The notes: a model not told the origin generated them from the sequence alone. Shown: positions 11,271 to 23,802, counted from the first letter of the stretch. The stretch: DNA of 64,000 nt from Cylindrodendrum hubeiense (GCA_014621425.1 JAANBB010000023.1:182688-246687); one strand, 5' to 3'. Numbers and translations: made by a program.

Positions 11271-13565
11271 CTACACCACAAGAACAGCAACACCATACTG
11301 TCCAACCTTGACTGAGAATACGCCATCTCCGTCCCCCAGAATTGAAGACGAATCAGGTTGGACATTTTTGGGATTGTCAACAGTGTTGGAAGCCTCGGGA
11401 TCGGCAGAAATGACGGTGTATGAGGCTGTGGCATCAGACTTTCCAGGGATTGCGATCTTAATATCCTGGGAATCTGGCCCAAAGTTTGCGATCTTTACGA
11501 TAATCGTATCATCTCCTTTCTTGTTTGCAGACCAAAAGACTCAAGTTCGAGTTAGCTAAGGCCATTACAATAAATGTTCAGGGAGTACATACCTGGCTTC
11601 ATCTCGTCCTCGGATTCGACTGGAAGGACAACGTCCCCCTTGTTCGTGGAAAACATCTTCAAAACATGGTATGAAACAGAGTGGACAATCCCATCAGGCT
11701 TATTGACAAAGGGAATCAAGTTGGGCTATTGTTTCTGTTAGCTTAGTCCAACCCTGTGAGTCTTCGGTTTGACTTGCCGTCCACTGTCCTCCGGCTGGAT
11801 CATAGTTCTGGAGACTCGGTGCAAAGCTGGTCATTTGGATCAGGTCTGCGTTCTTTTCCCAGCCCATCATAAAAACAGCCTCAGAGCACGCTCCCTGCAT
11901 GTCGCTCCAGGTTGCACCCCATCTGGCATACTCGCCTACCAGGATTGGGTTCGCTCTGTCCCAATCATCAAACAAACTATACTGGGAGACATAGTTCTCC
12001 GGGACATTGTAGTCATGGAAATCAAGCCACGCACCCTCCGGGATCGGATTGGGCAAGCAGTTCTCGTCAGCCGTGGAGGCAATGATGGTGAGATCTGAGT
12101 ATGCAGAGTGGATGGCATCGAAGAATTGAGTGAATCTCTGAGGATAACTCGCGCACCCATCCGCTAAATTGTCCTCGTTGCCGACTTCAACAAACCTCAG
12201 ATGGTAAGGCTCGGGATGACCGAGAGAGGCACGAAGAGCACCACCTGCCGTGGTGACATCGCCAAGGATGAACTGCTAGTCTTAAAAACAACCTCTCGAT
12301 GGCAGCAAAACGTACGTACCTCAAGCTCAAGAAGTGCATCATCAACATACGGCTCAAGATCAGCGCCGACAAGGATTGGTGCGCCGAATCCTAGGCCCGC
12401 CCACACTGCCAAAAGAGGTTCTAAATTCATATCTTCACACCATTGAAGATACTCCATGAGACCTGTTACACATGCGGTCAGAAACTGTCCCTAGGGTGCG
12501 AGAATATGGTTGCATTTCACATACCGAGGCCGTCAGTATTCGCGTAACCCCAGGTCCCTGTTATACGTCAGATTTGATTCACTCCAACCAGACAAGCGAA
12601 TAAATCCAAATGATCGTTGATAAATACTTACCCACTCGCCCCGGGCGTTCCTCCAAAGGACCGAGGGTCTCGTTCCATTTCCATCTGGTGCTGGCACCGA
12701 ATCCTTCACTGTAGAAGGTGAGATATTTCTCGGTCAATCTTTCTAGAATCTTTTACTTACAGGTTATTTCCGCCAGGAAATCGAAGAAATGTTGCTTGCA
12801 AATCATCCAATGACTCCGCAATGTTCTTCGTCAAGCCATTCTCGCGGCCTTTGAACGTTGGTGGGAACAGGGTGGGGTATCCTATATTGATAGTCTTCCC
12901 AGCGGCTTCTCTACCACGGAATTCAATCACGTAGCTGTTATCTCCATTCGGAGAAGCAGTTGTCCAAAAGTCCGTCTCATACTGAGTCCACCCACTGCTT
13001 GTCGAAGTAACAGGTATGAATGCGAAAGCGTACTCAACATCAGACGTGGTTCCGAGAAGCCTAATTTTCACATCACCCGAAAATTCGCCTTTAATCCAAA
13101 AAGAGCTCTTGTAGAAGCCTCCATCAACAACAATGCCACGATATCCGGGATTCGCAATCCCAATATACCCGTCTGCACTATCAGAGATGGTGATTTTGAG
13201 GGAGGCATGAATTGCATCATTAAGAGGAGTGGTAGAATCATACTCAATACTTGCATCTCCATACTGGACATTCCATGGATCGACAATAGTCACACCACCT
13301 TGAAAGGCATTGTTTCTGATTTGCTGCGAGTAAAGACCTAAGTAAAATTAGCAAAGTGCTATCTTATAAAACTGACTTTGCAGTCGCGGATTATCGGTTC
13401 TTGGATGACTGTACCTCCATCGCCACTGTTGCTGATGTCTTCGAACATTAAGCCATGCAACAAATCGCTGAGTGGTGTCCCGGCTGCGGTAGAGTCAACC
13501 TGAAGGGAGATGGCGAGAACTGCGTCTGCAGCAAGCAGGGTAGCAAACAATTTGGAGGCTAGCAT
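11271..13565 (-). CDS. abfA: alpha-L-arabinofuranosidase, GH51
   Basis: A secreted retaining enzyme that releases arabinose from arabinan and arabinoxylan. Eight exons (13565-13415, 13337-12761, 12708-12632, 12557-12525, 12462-12320, 12272-11778, 11725-11593, 11539-11271) join to 625 residues, the usual length of Aspergillus-type AbfA. The signal peptide is MLASKLFATLLAADAVLA. The acid/base is Glu360 in VGNEDN and the nucleophile Glu441 in LVGEYA. The N-terminal HGLMFEDISNSGDGG is conserved. The intron at 11726-11777 starts with GC (GCAAGT), and without splicing a stop follows. Exon 4 is only 33 nt. A TATA-like box lies about 70 bases upstream. With the nearby pectin esterase it suggests attack on pectin with arabinan side chains. 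Confidence 0.93.
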
Positions 13566-14817
13566 TGTGGTGTCGCAAGTTAAATATGTAAAGAGTCTAA
13601 GGGATAAGCAGTTTAACTACAGGTTGATGACCTGCTTTTATATCCATTAATTGCTTCATACAAAGGATTTCATGTTTCTCAATGTGGAGATCATGTAAAC
13701 CTAAGATTGCGGACGCAGAATTGAGTCGTGATATTATTCATTGTCACCCTCTCGTTATCTACCCGTCCCAATGATTGCATCTTATTCTAAATGAACTGAC
13801 ATAGTTGACCTGGAGAAGGGGTGATCTGTGGGGTCTCCGCATTACCCCAGGAAGCTCTTTCCAGATCTGGTACTTCGTTGCATCCATGCCTTCGGATAAA
13901 GGCGACTAGTTCGACGCGATCCACTCATGAAAGCTCACTCGATTACGTAGGTGCCGGCGGGTTTAGGCACTATCGATTATTACGGGCAGCTCAGCTCACC
14001 TAAGCGCCGGATATTCATTATTGGACTTGATTCGAGCGGATGTGTGTGACCACTGCGGGAACAAACCACGTGGAAATGGACACCATGCATGCATTACTAC
14101 CACGTGGCTATCCCATGACCAGGGCAATGTCATTTAAGTTTCATTTAGGGTTTGTTTATTGGCCAATATATGACTGCCGAGTCCGTTAGAAGTGTGAGGA
14201 GGTGCAAGCTATGATGTGACATCAGAGAAATGAAAGGATCAAACCGGCTCAGCCTAATGTACATCGGAACGTGACGTCCGTTAAGGATCCACTTTACCCG
14301 GTTAATTGAAGATGCCCCCTACCTACAAGACTTAAGTCCAGCTGATCGCATAGTCAATTGGCTTCATACGGTAAAACCAGGCGAGGCACGGCTTGCCTAT
14401 TCCAGCGCGGCTTGCGAAGGGCTTTGACACCCGCGCTTTCCTAGTAAAGATACGAAGGACCAAAATTAGCTCTTTCCAATTGACATTAGTCAGCTCCTGA
14501 CAGCAGATTTACCTACCTCAAACTTCCCGGCTATAGACGGAGCTGACTTGTGATAGACTGGAGAGAAATAGGCAATACGTCGCGGGGAGATGATGGCTTT
14601 TAGTGGGGTTTCTGGAGGAAGCAAGCCTGAAATAGGACATTGTCTCTCCCCGACGAATCATTTCTGGTTTGGCTGCCGTCGAGTCTGCTTTGTGACCCAC
14701 CATGAGAATGGCTATTTATGAGTCCGCTCGCAAAAATGCGGGAGAAATCTCTCTTACGTTCGTCGCCTGTGAGAATCTCTGCTACTAATCCTATCCAGAC
14801 ATTCGATCTATTGAACA
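13566..14817. other. intergenic, divergent promoters
   Basis: It separates the minus-strand arabinofuranosidase from the plus-strand TIM-barrel gene. No coding frame is supported. The TATA-like element of the former is listed separately. Confidence 0.6.
13636..13643 (-). promoter_or_regulatory. TATA-like box of the GH51 gene
   Basis: ATATAAAA on the minus strand, about 70 bases upstream of the arabinofuranosidase ATG at 13565. Confidence 0.45.
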
Positions 14818-16066
14818 ATGGCAGTCATTTCGCGGTTCAGATCGACGTGGGGTGTGCTACCCGGAGAAAACTTTGAACACTGGAGGAAGTGGTTCCCAGA
14901 TCTAAAACGACAGAAATACGGTCAGTAGCCGTACAGATGGTCTTTTAAAGCCCTGGTGTGGCCATCAGTTTCTCTTCTGCGTGTATGAGGGTCATAATAT
15001 GCTAATTCGACATCTTGTAGATGGAGTTGAGCTTGTTATTTACGGCCTCGATACAGAGAGCCTCCACGGTCTTCGGGGAATCTGTGATGAACTAGAGCTG
15101 GAAATTACTATCACGTATGCTTTGTCCGTTTATTATTTAGTCCTGAGCTCATCGTCACTAGTATATTTACCTCGTGGCATCGGTACCTTGGCCCCAGGCC
15201 TCAAGGTCTACTACCTGATATTCATCTTGCGACATATAAGGAACAACTCCGACTCGCCTCTATTCTAAAGCCTGTCAAGATCAATGCCCAGTCTGGAGCG
15301 TAAGTCCGTTCTATATGTCGCTTTGTTTTTGTGGCATCCTGTAATTGAAGCTAATACCATATTCTTTTCAGGGACTACTGGACACTTGAACAATCAGTCT
15401 ACTTTTACCAAAATACGCTGAAAATTGACCAAGAACAAGGATTTGAAGGCAAAGTATGCCATGAGACGCATCGAAATCGATCCTTATTCAACCCATATGT
15501 TGCAGACTATGTCCTGCAAAGAGTCCCACAGTGAGATTAAAGTCTGTTACCATTATTTGTGTTTACTGACCAAGGAAGGCTTCGATTGACTGGTGACTTC
15601 TCCCATTGGGTGATTGTCTGTGAGAGACTTCTGGATGTTGGCACAGAAGACCAGGAGATTCTTGATCGGATTATTCCTCACGTTAGTCCATACCTCACAT
15701 CATTGCTCATTTTATCAGTCTTACTCTATGGCAGGTTCACCACATCCATACTCGTATCGGGACCACCCAATCTTCTCAGTGTCCAGACCCAACCAATGAG
15801 GTATTTACAGCTGAAAGGGAATTTTTCGAGAAGCTATGGCTACGGGTAATCAAGGCTCGGATAAGCCAAGATGATAACAGTTTGATTACCTTTGTGCCAG
15901 AGTATGGGTGAGCTTTTATGACTTCTTGCTTGGTAGCGATTGGCTGACACACCTTCAAAGTCCATTCCCTTACCACCCCTTCGGAACTCTGAAAACCAAC
16001 GGAGACGTCGCGGATAGTGAAGGGGTTCGATTACAACGGCTATTTACAGACAGTATTAGTGGTTGA
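14818..16066 (+). CDS. xylose-isomerase-like TIM-barrel protein
   Basis: Seven exons (14818-14920, 15021-15114, 15162-15299, 15372-15530, 15579-15681, 15735-15907, 15961-16066) join without a frame break into 291 residues. The product has the sugar-phosphate isomerase/epimerase (AP-endonuclease-2-like) fold: YDGVELVIYG, the strand LRLTGDFSHW, a histidine-rich VHHIHTRIGTTQSSQCPDP and FVPEYGPFPYHP. The Asp/His/Glu positions are those used for divalent-metal binding in the family. The protein is soluble with no signal peptide. It is convergent with the Zn2Cys6 gene that ends at 16174. Substrate and reaction are unknown. The family includes sugar isomerases, epimerases and dehydratase-like enzymes, so a link with the arabinose-releasing enzymes upstream is possible but unproven. 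Confidence 0.85.
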
Positions 16067-16173
16067 TCTCATGTCTCTAGCGTCTCCACGCCTCCGTAAT
16101 CAGTCTCCTGAATATGAACATCCTTGAACTTTGATCAGCTCCTCTAGCAAGAGTTTTCTCTGACGTTGCCTCA

Positions 16174-17604
16174 TTATAAAAAGTTGGTAGACATTCCAGC
16201 TTCCATATTATGGCTCAAGATCTGCGATGCAGGCCAGTCGAGCCATTTGTGGTATTGCGGATCTAGAATGCCATTGACTTCGCCTAGTAAATGTTGGGCC
16301 CAACCTTCCATGAACCAGAACGATTCCAAAGATTTCAACAAGACAGCAAAATGGGCAAGTAAAATTAGTGGGAGGGGCCTTTTTGCTTTCAGTTGCGTAA
16401 TAAACCCGCCCTCCATTCGATAAAGCCAGCCCATGATGTCCGGGAACTTGCCAACGCCGTAGGTGAGAGGGTCATTGTCGGTTCTGTACGTTGCTTTAAA
16501 ACAGTGGAGTAAATCGCAAGCTGCTCCGACACAGTGAGACGAACATGAATCATCGGACTGCTTAATCATGTGAACCAATTCCATCAATGGTTGTTGCCAC
16601 GTCATATAAACCAACCCGGGGAAAGTGTCACTAATATTGGGTACTCTCAGCTCTTCAGCTTTGATGGCGAATATGCCATAGAAGATAGCAGCATGACCAA
16701 GCGCCTGGACGACAAACCGCACACCCTGCATCAGAGGCATCCAAGTCACGGTCCGATCTTCTGAGAAGACAAGAAGATCACCAGGGCTTGGGGTCCGAGC
16801 AAAGTAGTACAACGACACCAATACCATAGTCCCGTACATGGGTTGTGCATTTTCCCAGGTGAGATTTCCGAGTTGTATTGTTGCTTGCCTAACTGCGAGC
16901 TCGTAATGGCGTTCGGCGAGGGCAATGTACCGCTTAGACTCCAGCGGTTTTAATATTGACGAGTGCCGCGCAGCCATTGCAAAAATAGCATGACGGAGAT
17001 ATGAGTGATTGAAGCTCAAAGGAGGAATCTGGTCTCGCCAAACTTCCCCTCCTCCCAGTGTTGCAGCAGTATGGGCGGTCCAAAAATGCATCAAATCAAG
17101 ATCATCCATACTTGACGTGAGTGAAGAAGATGAAGATGGTGCTGGACAATTATATCCCAAAGCTGGGCTGTATGCCGGGAGGGATTCTGAGCTGGAACCG
17201 ACTTCCGAGTCGACGGGATTGTTCTCGTGGGAGTCGAGGGCAGCCTGGGTGCAATCTTTCTTCGGCCTACCCTGTCTTTGTTTATTGGGATCTTCGGGAG
17301 AGGGGCTCGTGATCGGAATATGTTGCTTAAAGGAGGACGAGAAGTCGCAGATCATGCCGAAGCGAATGCAATTGCCGCACACTGGCTTTGCTTCATCACA
17401 CTTAAGCTTGAATCAGCACGGGCTTACTCTCGCCAGAATGGGTTAATGAGAACAGGGGCATACCTTGACTTTACGTCTCTTACAGTTTTTACAACCGGCG
17501 CGTGACTTGGTATGACCTCTCCGGTGTCTCTGCCGGGGGTGCTTTGCGTGGTCCTGCGTGCCATGGTCGGCAGAGTTGGTATCTTGATTTGGTGAGGTGC
17601 CCAT
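16174..17604 (-). CDS. Zn2Cys6 transcription factor (UPC2-like)
   Basis: Two exons (17604-17464, 17400-16174) give 455 residues. The binuclear cluster is split by the intron: CKNCKRRKVK in exon 1 and CDEAKPVCGNCIRFGMIC in exon 2 form the six-cysteine DNA-binding domain at about residues 39-67. A basic Arg/Lys/His-rich segment precedes it and a Ser/Pro-rich linker follows. From about residue 130, HFWTAHTAATL ... LSFNHSYLRHAIFAMAARHSS matches the C-terminal domain of UPC2/sterol-regulator-like fungal C6 factors. An upstream TTG-initiated extension is open, but the first ATG is at 17604. Targets are unknown. The adjacent TIM-barrel gene and the wall-degrading genes are candidates. Confidence 0.87.
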
Positions 17605-18327
17605 CGTAGTCAGCTGCAGCCGCAAGTTGATGAAGCGCGTATTCGACTGTTTTAAATGGGGAGACAGGCCAACTTAACATTCAGCGCCCTCCTTCGTGGC
17701 AACTGATAACCTCCTAGTCGAGCGAATAGGAGCGAGCCATCCTGCTGGCGCTGCTGCGCCTTCATGCATGGGGGCCTCGGTTTCGCATTCGCACAAGGCG
17801 TTACCAAATCGGGATATTCGGATTCGGTACGAAATTGAGTGCCCATTCACTGGCTCGCTCGTGGGGCATGAATACAGACGCGAGATGAATTATGCGCCGG
17901 TATCCACATCAGGAGACGGATGATACGGATTGAAGTCTATTTCGCGTTGTTTATTGAATGCAATGTCCACCATGGCTGATTTTCCGGATCTGACGACCTG
18001 CTCAAGGCATACTGATCTGGCTGCCTCAGATTGAGGGGGTTCATTTGAGTTCGTACCTGCAAGGCACATTAATTTCGAGTTTTTTTATGATTGATAATCT
18101 TTAGTGGTACGACTTTTAATATAACCAGCTTATATTGTCGCCATCGCAGTGTTTTATTACCCCTGACGCTTTTTGCTTCAATTCCGCGATTCAGCGTGCA
18201 TCTTTTCGGGTGCTGACTACCTGGTTACCAATGAGCTCCACGGGTTTTAGAAACGGTTAAGAAGACTTAATGATGAGATGAGAGAATGGGTCAAATTGTT
18301 GTTTATTTTTGTTATACCATCTTCGGG
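17605..18327. other. intergenic
   Basis: Promoter of the Zn2Cys6 gene and 3' flank of the CFEM receptor gene. No further gene seen. Confidence 0.6.
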
Positions 18328-19804
18328 CTACCGGTCAAAATTTGACCTATTATGGCTGAGGTCCTCCATGTGAACGAGACTTGTCTCGTCACCATCATTC
18401 GACTCAATATCGCCCATCCTTTGGCGATCAACACCCTTTGACGGAACCCCCTTCTGGGATCTCTCTATGTACGAGCTCGTATTCATCCTCAAATTCCCAC
18501 TCCCACTCTGATTTTCTGCGTCGTGGTCTCCCGTATTGTTGCGTAGGGTTGAGCCCAGAACCTTGGGGAAGATTTGAACCAGGAGTAATCGTATTGCTGG
18601 CATGCATGCACATATTATTCCGACGTTGACCTCGGCCATAGACCATATGGATACATCTGTATAATCCCAGGTGGGGTTGTGGTTATTTGAACCAAATTTT
18701 AGTACCGAATGAAACCGAAGGATGCTGATGACGGTGACACTGCACAAATTAGATATGTCTGAAGGAATAAGAAAGATGACTTACAAAGTACCAACGAAAA
18801 ACATCAGTCCAATCCCAACCTTTTTCTTCCAGCTCAGATTCAGATACCGAAGTTGCGATATCGGGAGCACCAGCATCCAAAGGTCGAGAGCAATACTGAT
18901 CGTGGCATTCGACACACTGATTGCGTTGAGATCGGTACAGTGTCCTTCATGTTCGCCGTCCCACTTGTTCCAAAAATAGTTGATAGGGTGGCAGTGAAAT
19001 ATGGCCACAAACACATAGGAAATCCCAAACAAGGAGTTGAAGATAATGGTCCCCCATAGTAGTTGACGAATAAGTTGTCCCGGGAAGATGCGTAGATAGA
19101 AGAAAAGTAATGAAAGCTTCATCAGTGTGATCTGAGCAAAGTACAGGATGCCCATGATGTAAAAGTTGAGCGTATACTGGGTGATGTTGGTAGGGGTAAG
19201 AGTCCACACGTCTCGGCCAATGCCGTTGGGAACGGCACCGCGAATATTGAAGACTGTGCTCAGAACAACTGAAACAAAGGCGCCGAGTATAAGCCAGTCG
19301 TCAGTTCCGAGTCCGGCCTTCGAGATGATCTTATAGGCGAATCGCTGACCGACGCAGAGTCCGGCAACGGCGGCCAAGGCAATCGCCATTGTCGCATACG
19401 ATCGGGATTTATCGCGGACCGGGAATTCGCAGTACGTCATGGTCAGGTTCTGGGTCACTCGAAAATAGTCAGTACATCATCGCATGGGAAGGACGAAAGA
19501 CATACAGAGCGACTCCTTGACGGTGCAGCTGCCTAGGAGGCAATTTGACACCGACTCCTTGAGTGGTTCATTGTGGCACATGCATGTCTGATCCGTAGTC
19601 GGACACGTTGAGTTTGCCAAAGCGCTGGTCAAGCAGCCTAACTGGTAAAATGTCAGGGACGGTCGGAAAATCATGTTCCTGGCGACGCGAACTTACTGCG
19701 CAATCGGGTATCTGTTGAATAGTTTCCAAGAGCGAGGATTGCGCCAAGCATGTCGGCAATGCCGCCAAAGACAGCAACAGCCACAACCTCCACAGGACAT
19801 GCAT
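18328..19804 (-). CDS. CFEM-domain, PTH11-like seven-transmembrane receptor
   Basis: Four exons (19804-19697, 19641-19506, 19457-18785, 18739-18328) give 442 residues. The signal peptide (MHVLWRLWLLLSLAALPTCLA) is followed by an extracellular CFEM domain. Its cysteines follow the family order DCAL.C ... STCPTTDQTCMC ... VSNCLLGSC across exons 1-2. About seven hydrophobic helices follow, with the fungal rhodopsin-like/PTH11 marks GTDDWLILGAF, LSLLFFYLRIF and NYFWNKWDG. The cytoplasmic tail is polar and Ser/Asn/Asp-rich. Members sense surface or host cues and may signal through G proteins. The ATG at 19804 is chosen because it opens the signal peptide. The ligand is unknown. Confidence 0.88.
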
Positions 19805-20790
19805 ATTAAGCACTTCCTGGCCAGCCAGAACGCTCGATAAATTCGTGAGGTAAACGAGGCGCACCTTTTGGCGGTTCGGGAAGCACTAGGCAAACATGGC
19901 TGAAATGCCCAGGTGCAGATGAATATTTAAACCAGCTCCTCCATACGCACAGACTCGGGAAGCAGTCCAGCCCGAGGCCAGATAAAACTGCAGACCCGCA
20001 AACAATGGAGAATAGAAACAAGTAGTCACAAGGCTGTGCTTTATTGGAAACAGAATAGCTCACAATGGTCCAAGGCTAGCCTTAGCACCAGAAAATCACC
20101 CGAGTCAGGACTCAAACGTCCGAGCCCTGAACAAACGGGACCAATACCATACAGACATGAAGATATCCACCCTACTAGAGAGCGCACGTCCCGCAGCTCA
20201 GGCCCTTCCTTGCCATTAGGTAGCAACATGCTCCGGGACATAGAACTCCCGGCCTGGTTCGGCCATGCTCTCAAGTTCACAAGGCAGGTCATCCCAACTA
20301 AGAGAAGAGCACTAGAGGAAATATCACGGGACTGAGAATAAATACAGGGCGGTTGATCCGGAGGAATCAGCAACACAGACCGTCATACCAAGTGGGTCGT
20401 TCATGGCGCGACGCATCTCCGACGCGGACGAGCCAAGCACTAACACTAACGGCGACGGAGGATTATAGGCTTCCGAGAAAATTGGACTTTTTTCCCGTAC
20501 AGCAGAATGTCATGTCAATGGATGGGAAAGAAGAGTTAAAATACCATGGGCTGATTAGAGTCATGCTTAACATTCCATGAACTGCCTGAATCTTTACGGC
20601 ACGTTCGTTAATCATGGCCGTCCCTCGAGTGGTTTCCAGAACGAGTCATGTACCTCTGCGGATCTGCTGCCCGTGCGTTGGATCGTCGGCGCTATTTGCT
20701 TTTGAGTTGAAATGAGCTGGGATCAAGCTTGACAAATACTAAGCACGGGGCCATGCCACCCACCTGCTCACACAAAGCGCGCTCTCACGA

Positions 20791-20816
20791 TTGAGCCCGG
20801 AAGTTGAGCCCGGAAG
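20791..20816. repeat. 13-bp perfect tandem duplication
   Basis: TTGAGCCCGGAAG occurs twice in immediate succession (20791-20803 and 20804-20816). It is non-coding and has no recognised role. Confidence 0.8.
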
Positions 20817-21220
20817 TTTCTTCTTCAAGGTGCCGACAGATGCCGAGCTCCGAACCCCGCAAATGGTGCGACCAGGGGGCGGGAGGATATCGGAGATTTC
20901 GGAGCTGCATCCGTGGCGTCTGCCTCTGGCGATGTGTTTCTGTTCAAACCTCTGAGTGCTTGACGTCCATTGAAACATGTCGGCCGAATTTGTCTGAAAA
21001 GAAAGTCGGCCGTGCAAAAGGTCCGCATCTTCAATAGAACCTACTCCGTAGCTCATATTACATTGTCAATAGAACCTAGATCCGGTTGCGATCATGCCTA
21101 GCATTAGACTTCAACCTAAATCAACCTCAATGATTTGGATTGTCGGCATCCGACAGCATCATTGATTCAAGGGCATCTAGAATAGCCGGATCCTCAGGGA
21201 TAAATAGCTGGCCTTCTGCC

Positions 21221-21286
21221 TACCAGATGGACAGAAAAATACAAGATCTTCTACCGTCACAGGTGTTCCAACTTATCCATCTGGTA
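21221..21286. repeat. 11-bp inverted repeat
   Basis: TACCAGATGGA at 21221-21231 is exactly inverted as TCCATCTGGTA at 21276-21286 with a 44-base spacer. It could form a stem-loop or be terminal repeats of a tiny non-autonomous element. No target-site duplication is evident. Confidence 0.5.
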
Positions 21287-21740
21287 TGATAAAACATCTT
21301 CTGGCCAATACGAACCCTGAATCCACCAGCGATTTCACCTTGACTCCCAATAGACTGATCCTAGCGGTCGGCTGGCTCAGGAGATGTTGCACGAGGCGTC
21401 CCATGGATCGGGTGACGTCAGAGCTATAGGGTAACCACATCCGTGTTGTCCCCAATGCCCCATCTTGTTCAAACTTGGTGCGAAACCAATCGGCCGTCTT
21501 TATTTCTCCCTGGCGATCAACCGCAAAAATTACAATCGTCCTGCCATGTATCAGACAGACAACAACCCCAATGACTGACTAATTTGGTTTGGCCAATAGT
21601 TCTAGGACAAAGTGGAACTTGCTGTTAAAGGCAGCCCGGCAAAATGTTCTGCTGTTACGGTCGGCTAGCACGATACAATCTTCTACGCGTGATGGATTTG
21701 GGAGTGAATTATCATTAAAGCGCAAGGAGCGACCCTAAAG
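21273..21740 (-). pseudogene. possible decayed coding sequence, unknown family
   Basis: On the minus strand one frame reads as ordinary protein from about 21740 to 21273 with a single internal TAG near 21590. It has no ATG at its head. The segment after the stop includes IVIFAVDRQGEIKTADWF and MGRLVQHLLSQPTARISL. I recognise no family. It may be a relic gene or one exon of an unrecognised gene, or chance. The evidence is only the frame length and the amino-acid texture. Confidence 0.2.
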
Positions 21741-22278
21741 ATTAGGTGATATCGAATAAGCATTATGCGACATTCATAGCTGTAATTAGCCCACCGTCGA
21801 CGCACATAACAAGCCGAACCGAGAAAGTGCCCTACAAGGATGACGTAGCACACTACATCTGGCTCTCCATACTGGAACAAATTTGGACTGCAAAACCCTC
21901 AGCTTTCGTTCTTCATGAAAATTCTCAGCAGCCGAGGCATAGCGTACCGGCCAAGCAAGAGGCGAAGCCCTTGATGACGTGTCTTCCTGTCTCTTTCAAG
22001 AAATACGGCGCAGGGGCAAAGCGTCAAAATGAACCCGCTCCACTTGAAACCCCGTATTGAGCATCGGGCGCTCTGGTTTTCGCATTCCAAAAAGCGAAAA
22101 TTCGGCAATTGGCTGGTTTCCTTCAGCGACGTCGCAACACCCTCAGACGACCCCCTCATCCCCTGCCCGTGTGTGGAAATCAGACTCAGGGCAGCGGATA
22201 GCCCTGGTTCCATGGCAGACACAAGTCGAGTGGAGGCCGTTCCTCGGTGGAACCGATCCAACTCGTCCCAGAATGAAC

Positions 22279-22288
22279 TTATAAATAG
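22279..22288 (+). promoter_or_regulatory. TATA box of the RTA1-like gene
   Basis: TTATAAATAG lies about 180 bases upstream of the ATG at 22468 and is followed by a C/T-rich leader, consistent with a core promoter. Confidence 0.45.
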
Positions 22289-22467
22289 GGACGAGGGGAT
22301 TTAAAATGTCGGTCATCCAGATTCTGACACTCATTCCTCTACCATACTTTGCATCCATACTACGATCTCTCATCGATCTCATTTTCTCTTTATAAGCCTC
22401 TGTTTATCCTCGACGCACAAACATCAGCAATCACCCCTAGACTCGGCGACTCCTCACACAACTGGTC

Positions 22468-23373
22468 ATGAGTAACAACACGACACAGGGATATGCTCCC
22501 TTCGATCTCTACCCATACAATCCAGCCTTGCCACCAGCCTTCGCCTTCCTGGGGCTCTTTGCAGTCGCTGCTCTCGTCCACTTTATTCTCATGTTTCCAT
22601 ACCGATCGGCATTTCCCATACCCATGATTATTGGTGCAGGCAGTGAGTCACATTGGAATATTTATACTGCAACTCCCAGAGCAGGCAGCTAACGGACATG
22701 TCCTACAGTGGAAGCTGCCGCCTATTGGTTCCGAACAAGATCGCACAACAATCTTCGACAAACCCTCCCGTTCATTATCCAAAACCTACTGGTGCTCGTG
22801 GCGCCACCTTTCCTCGCGGCGACTCTATACATGTCCCTTGGCCGTATCGCGCGCGCACTTAGGGCCGAGGACCTTTCGTTGATCAGCATACGATGGCTGA
22901 CCAAGATGTTTGTGCTCGTCGACGTCATCTGCTTCGCGACTCAGACGGCTGGCGCAATCATGTCTGGGAGCGAAGTGGCTGACGAGGCCAGCCGTGGAAA
23001 GATGATCATTATCATAGGTCTGGGGCTCCAAATTGTTGCCTTCGCCTTCTTCATGATTTGCATCTTTACCATCCAAAAGCGGATCATATCATCGCCGAAA
23101 TCTTCGGGGCTGATTAGCGAACTGCCGTACCGCCGCTACCTTTTTGGTCTCTATTTTACCAGCATTCTCTTTTTGATCCGTAACATTGTCAGGATTGTTG
23201 AGTACAACCAGGGGAGTGACGGAACACTGCTGTCATCCGAGGTTTGGCTATACGTTTTCGATGCTTGCTTCATGCTCGCCATTGTTGTAACACTCATATT
23301 CCTGCACCCGGGAAGGTTGATTAAGAAAGCTCGATACGAGAAGGCGAATGAGGGCGATATACTATTAGCGTAA
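22468..23373 (+). CDS. RTA1-like seven-transmembrane protein
   Basis: Two exons (22468-22642, 22709-23373) encode 279 residues. The intron is 66 nt with a GCTAAC branch point. Seven hydrophobic segments begin at FAFLGLFAVAALVHFILM. Family marks include AAAYWFRT, LVLVAPPFLAATLYMSLGRI, FVLVDVICFATQTAGA and LFGLYFTSILFLIRNIVRIVEY. RTA1/RSB1 relatives sit in the plasma membrane and are linked to lipid translocation and resistance to sterol-active or toxic compounds. The short glycosylatable N terminus (NNTT) is probably outside and the charged tail (KKARYEKANEGD) inside. It stands alone between long intergenic regions. Function beyond the family level is unknown. Confidence 0.88.
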
Positions 23374-23802
23374 TTTTCTACGCGATTGGTAGCTCGTCTG
23401 CCGAGTGTCGAATCAACCAGCACAAATAGAACTACCGATGCATATTCTCAGCCGCAGCTCTTACTTTGTGCGACCAGAAGGAGACAGTTGTTCATTACAA
23501 GACTAAATAAAAGAAGAAGTCGCTGTATCCACTAGGCCGATACAAGTGGGAAGAAACATGGGCAATATTTACATACTTTAAACGATGAGACCTTGTAATA
23601 AATCATTTGGCGGATAGTTTGTATGCCCGGCTGGTCCGCAGCTAGAAAACGCGCCGGCGAGTTACGTGCACTGCTATCTCTATCTCAAAATGTCCAGGCA
23701 ATTTGTAATTACAATCAGGGCCGTGAAAATGGAGCAAGAAACAACAGGACTGAGTACTGAGCAGCATGGCCACCAGTCGTGACCACGCCCCATGGCCTTC
23801 AC
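23374..23802. other. intergenic
   Basis: Short spacer between convergent 3' ends. Nothing recognisable. Confidence 0.6.

Larger units (their letters stand above)
19805..22467. other. long intergenic region
   Basis: About 2.6 kb without an intact gene. It holds a 13-bp tandem repeat near 20791, two copies of TCAATAGAACCTA (21031 and 21066), an 11-bp inverted repeat around 21221-21286, an open but ATG-less minus-strand frame near 21273-21590, and the RTA1-like promoter. Confidence 0.55.
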
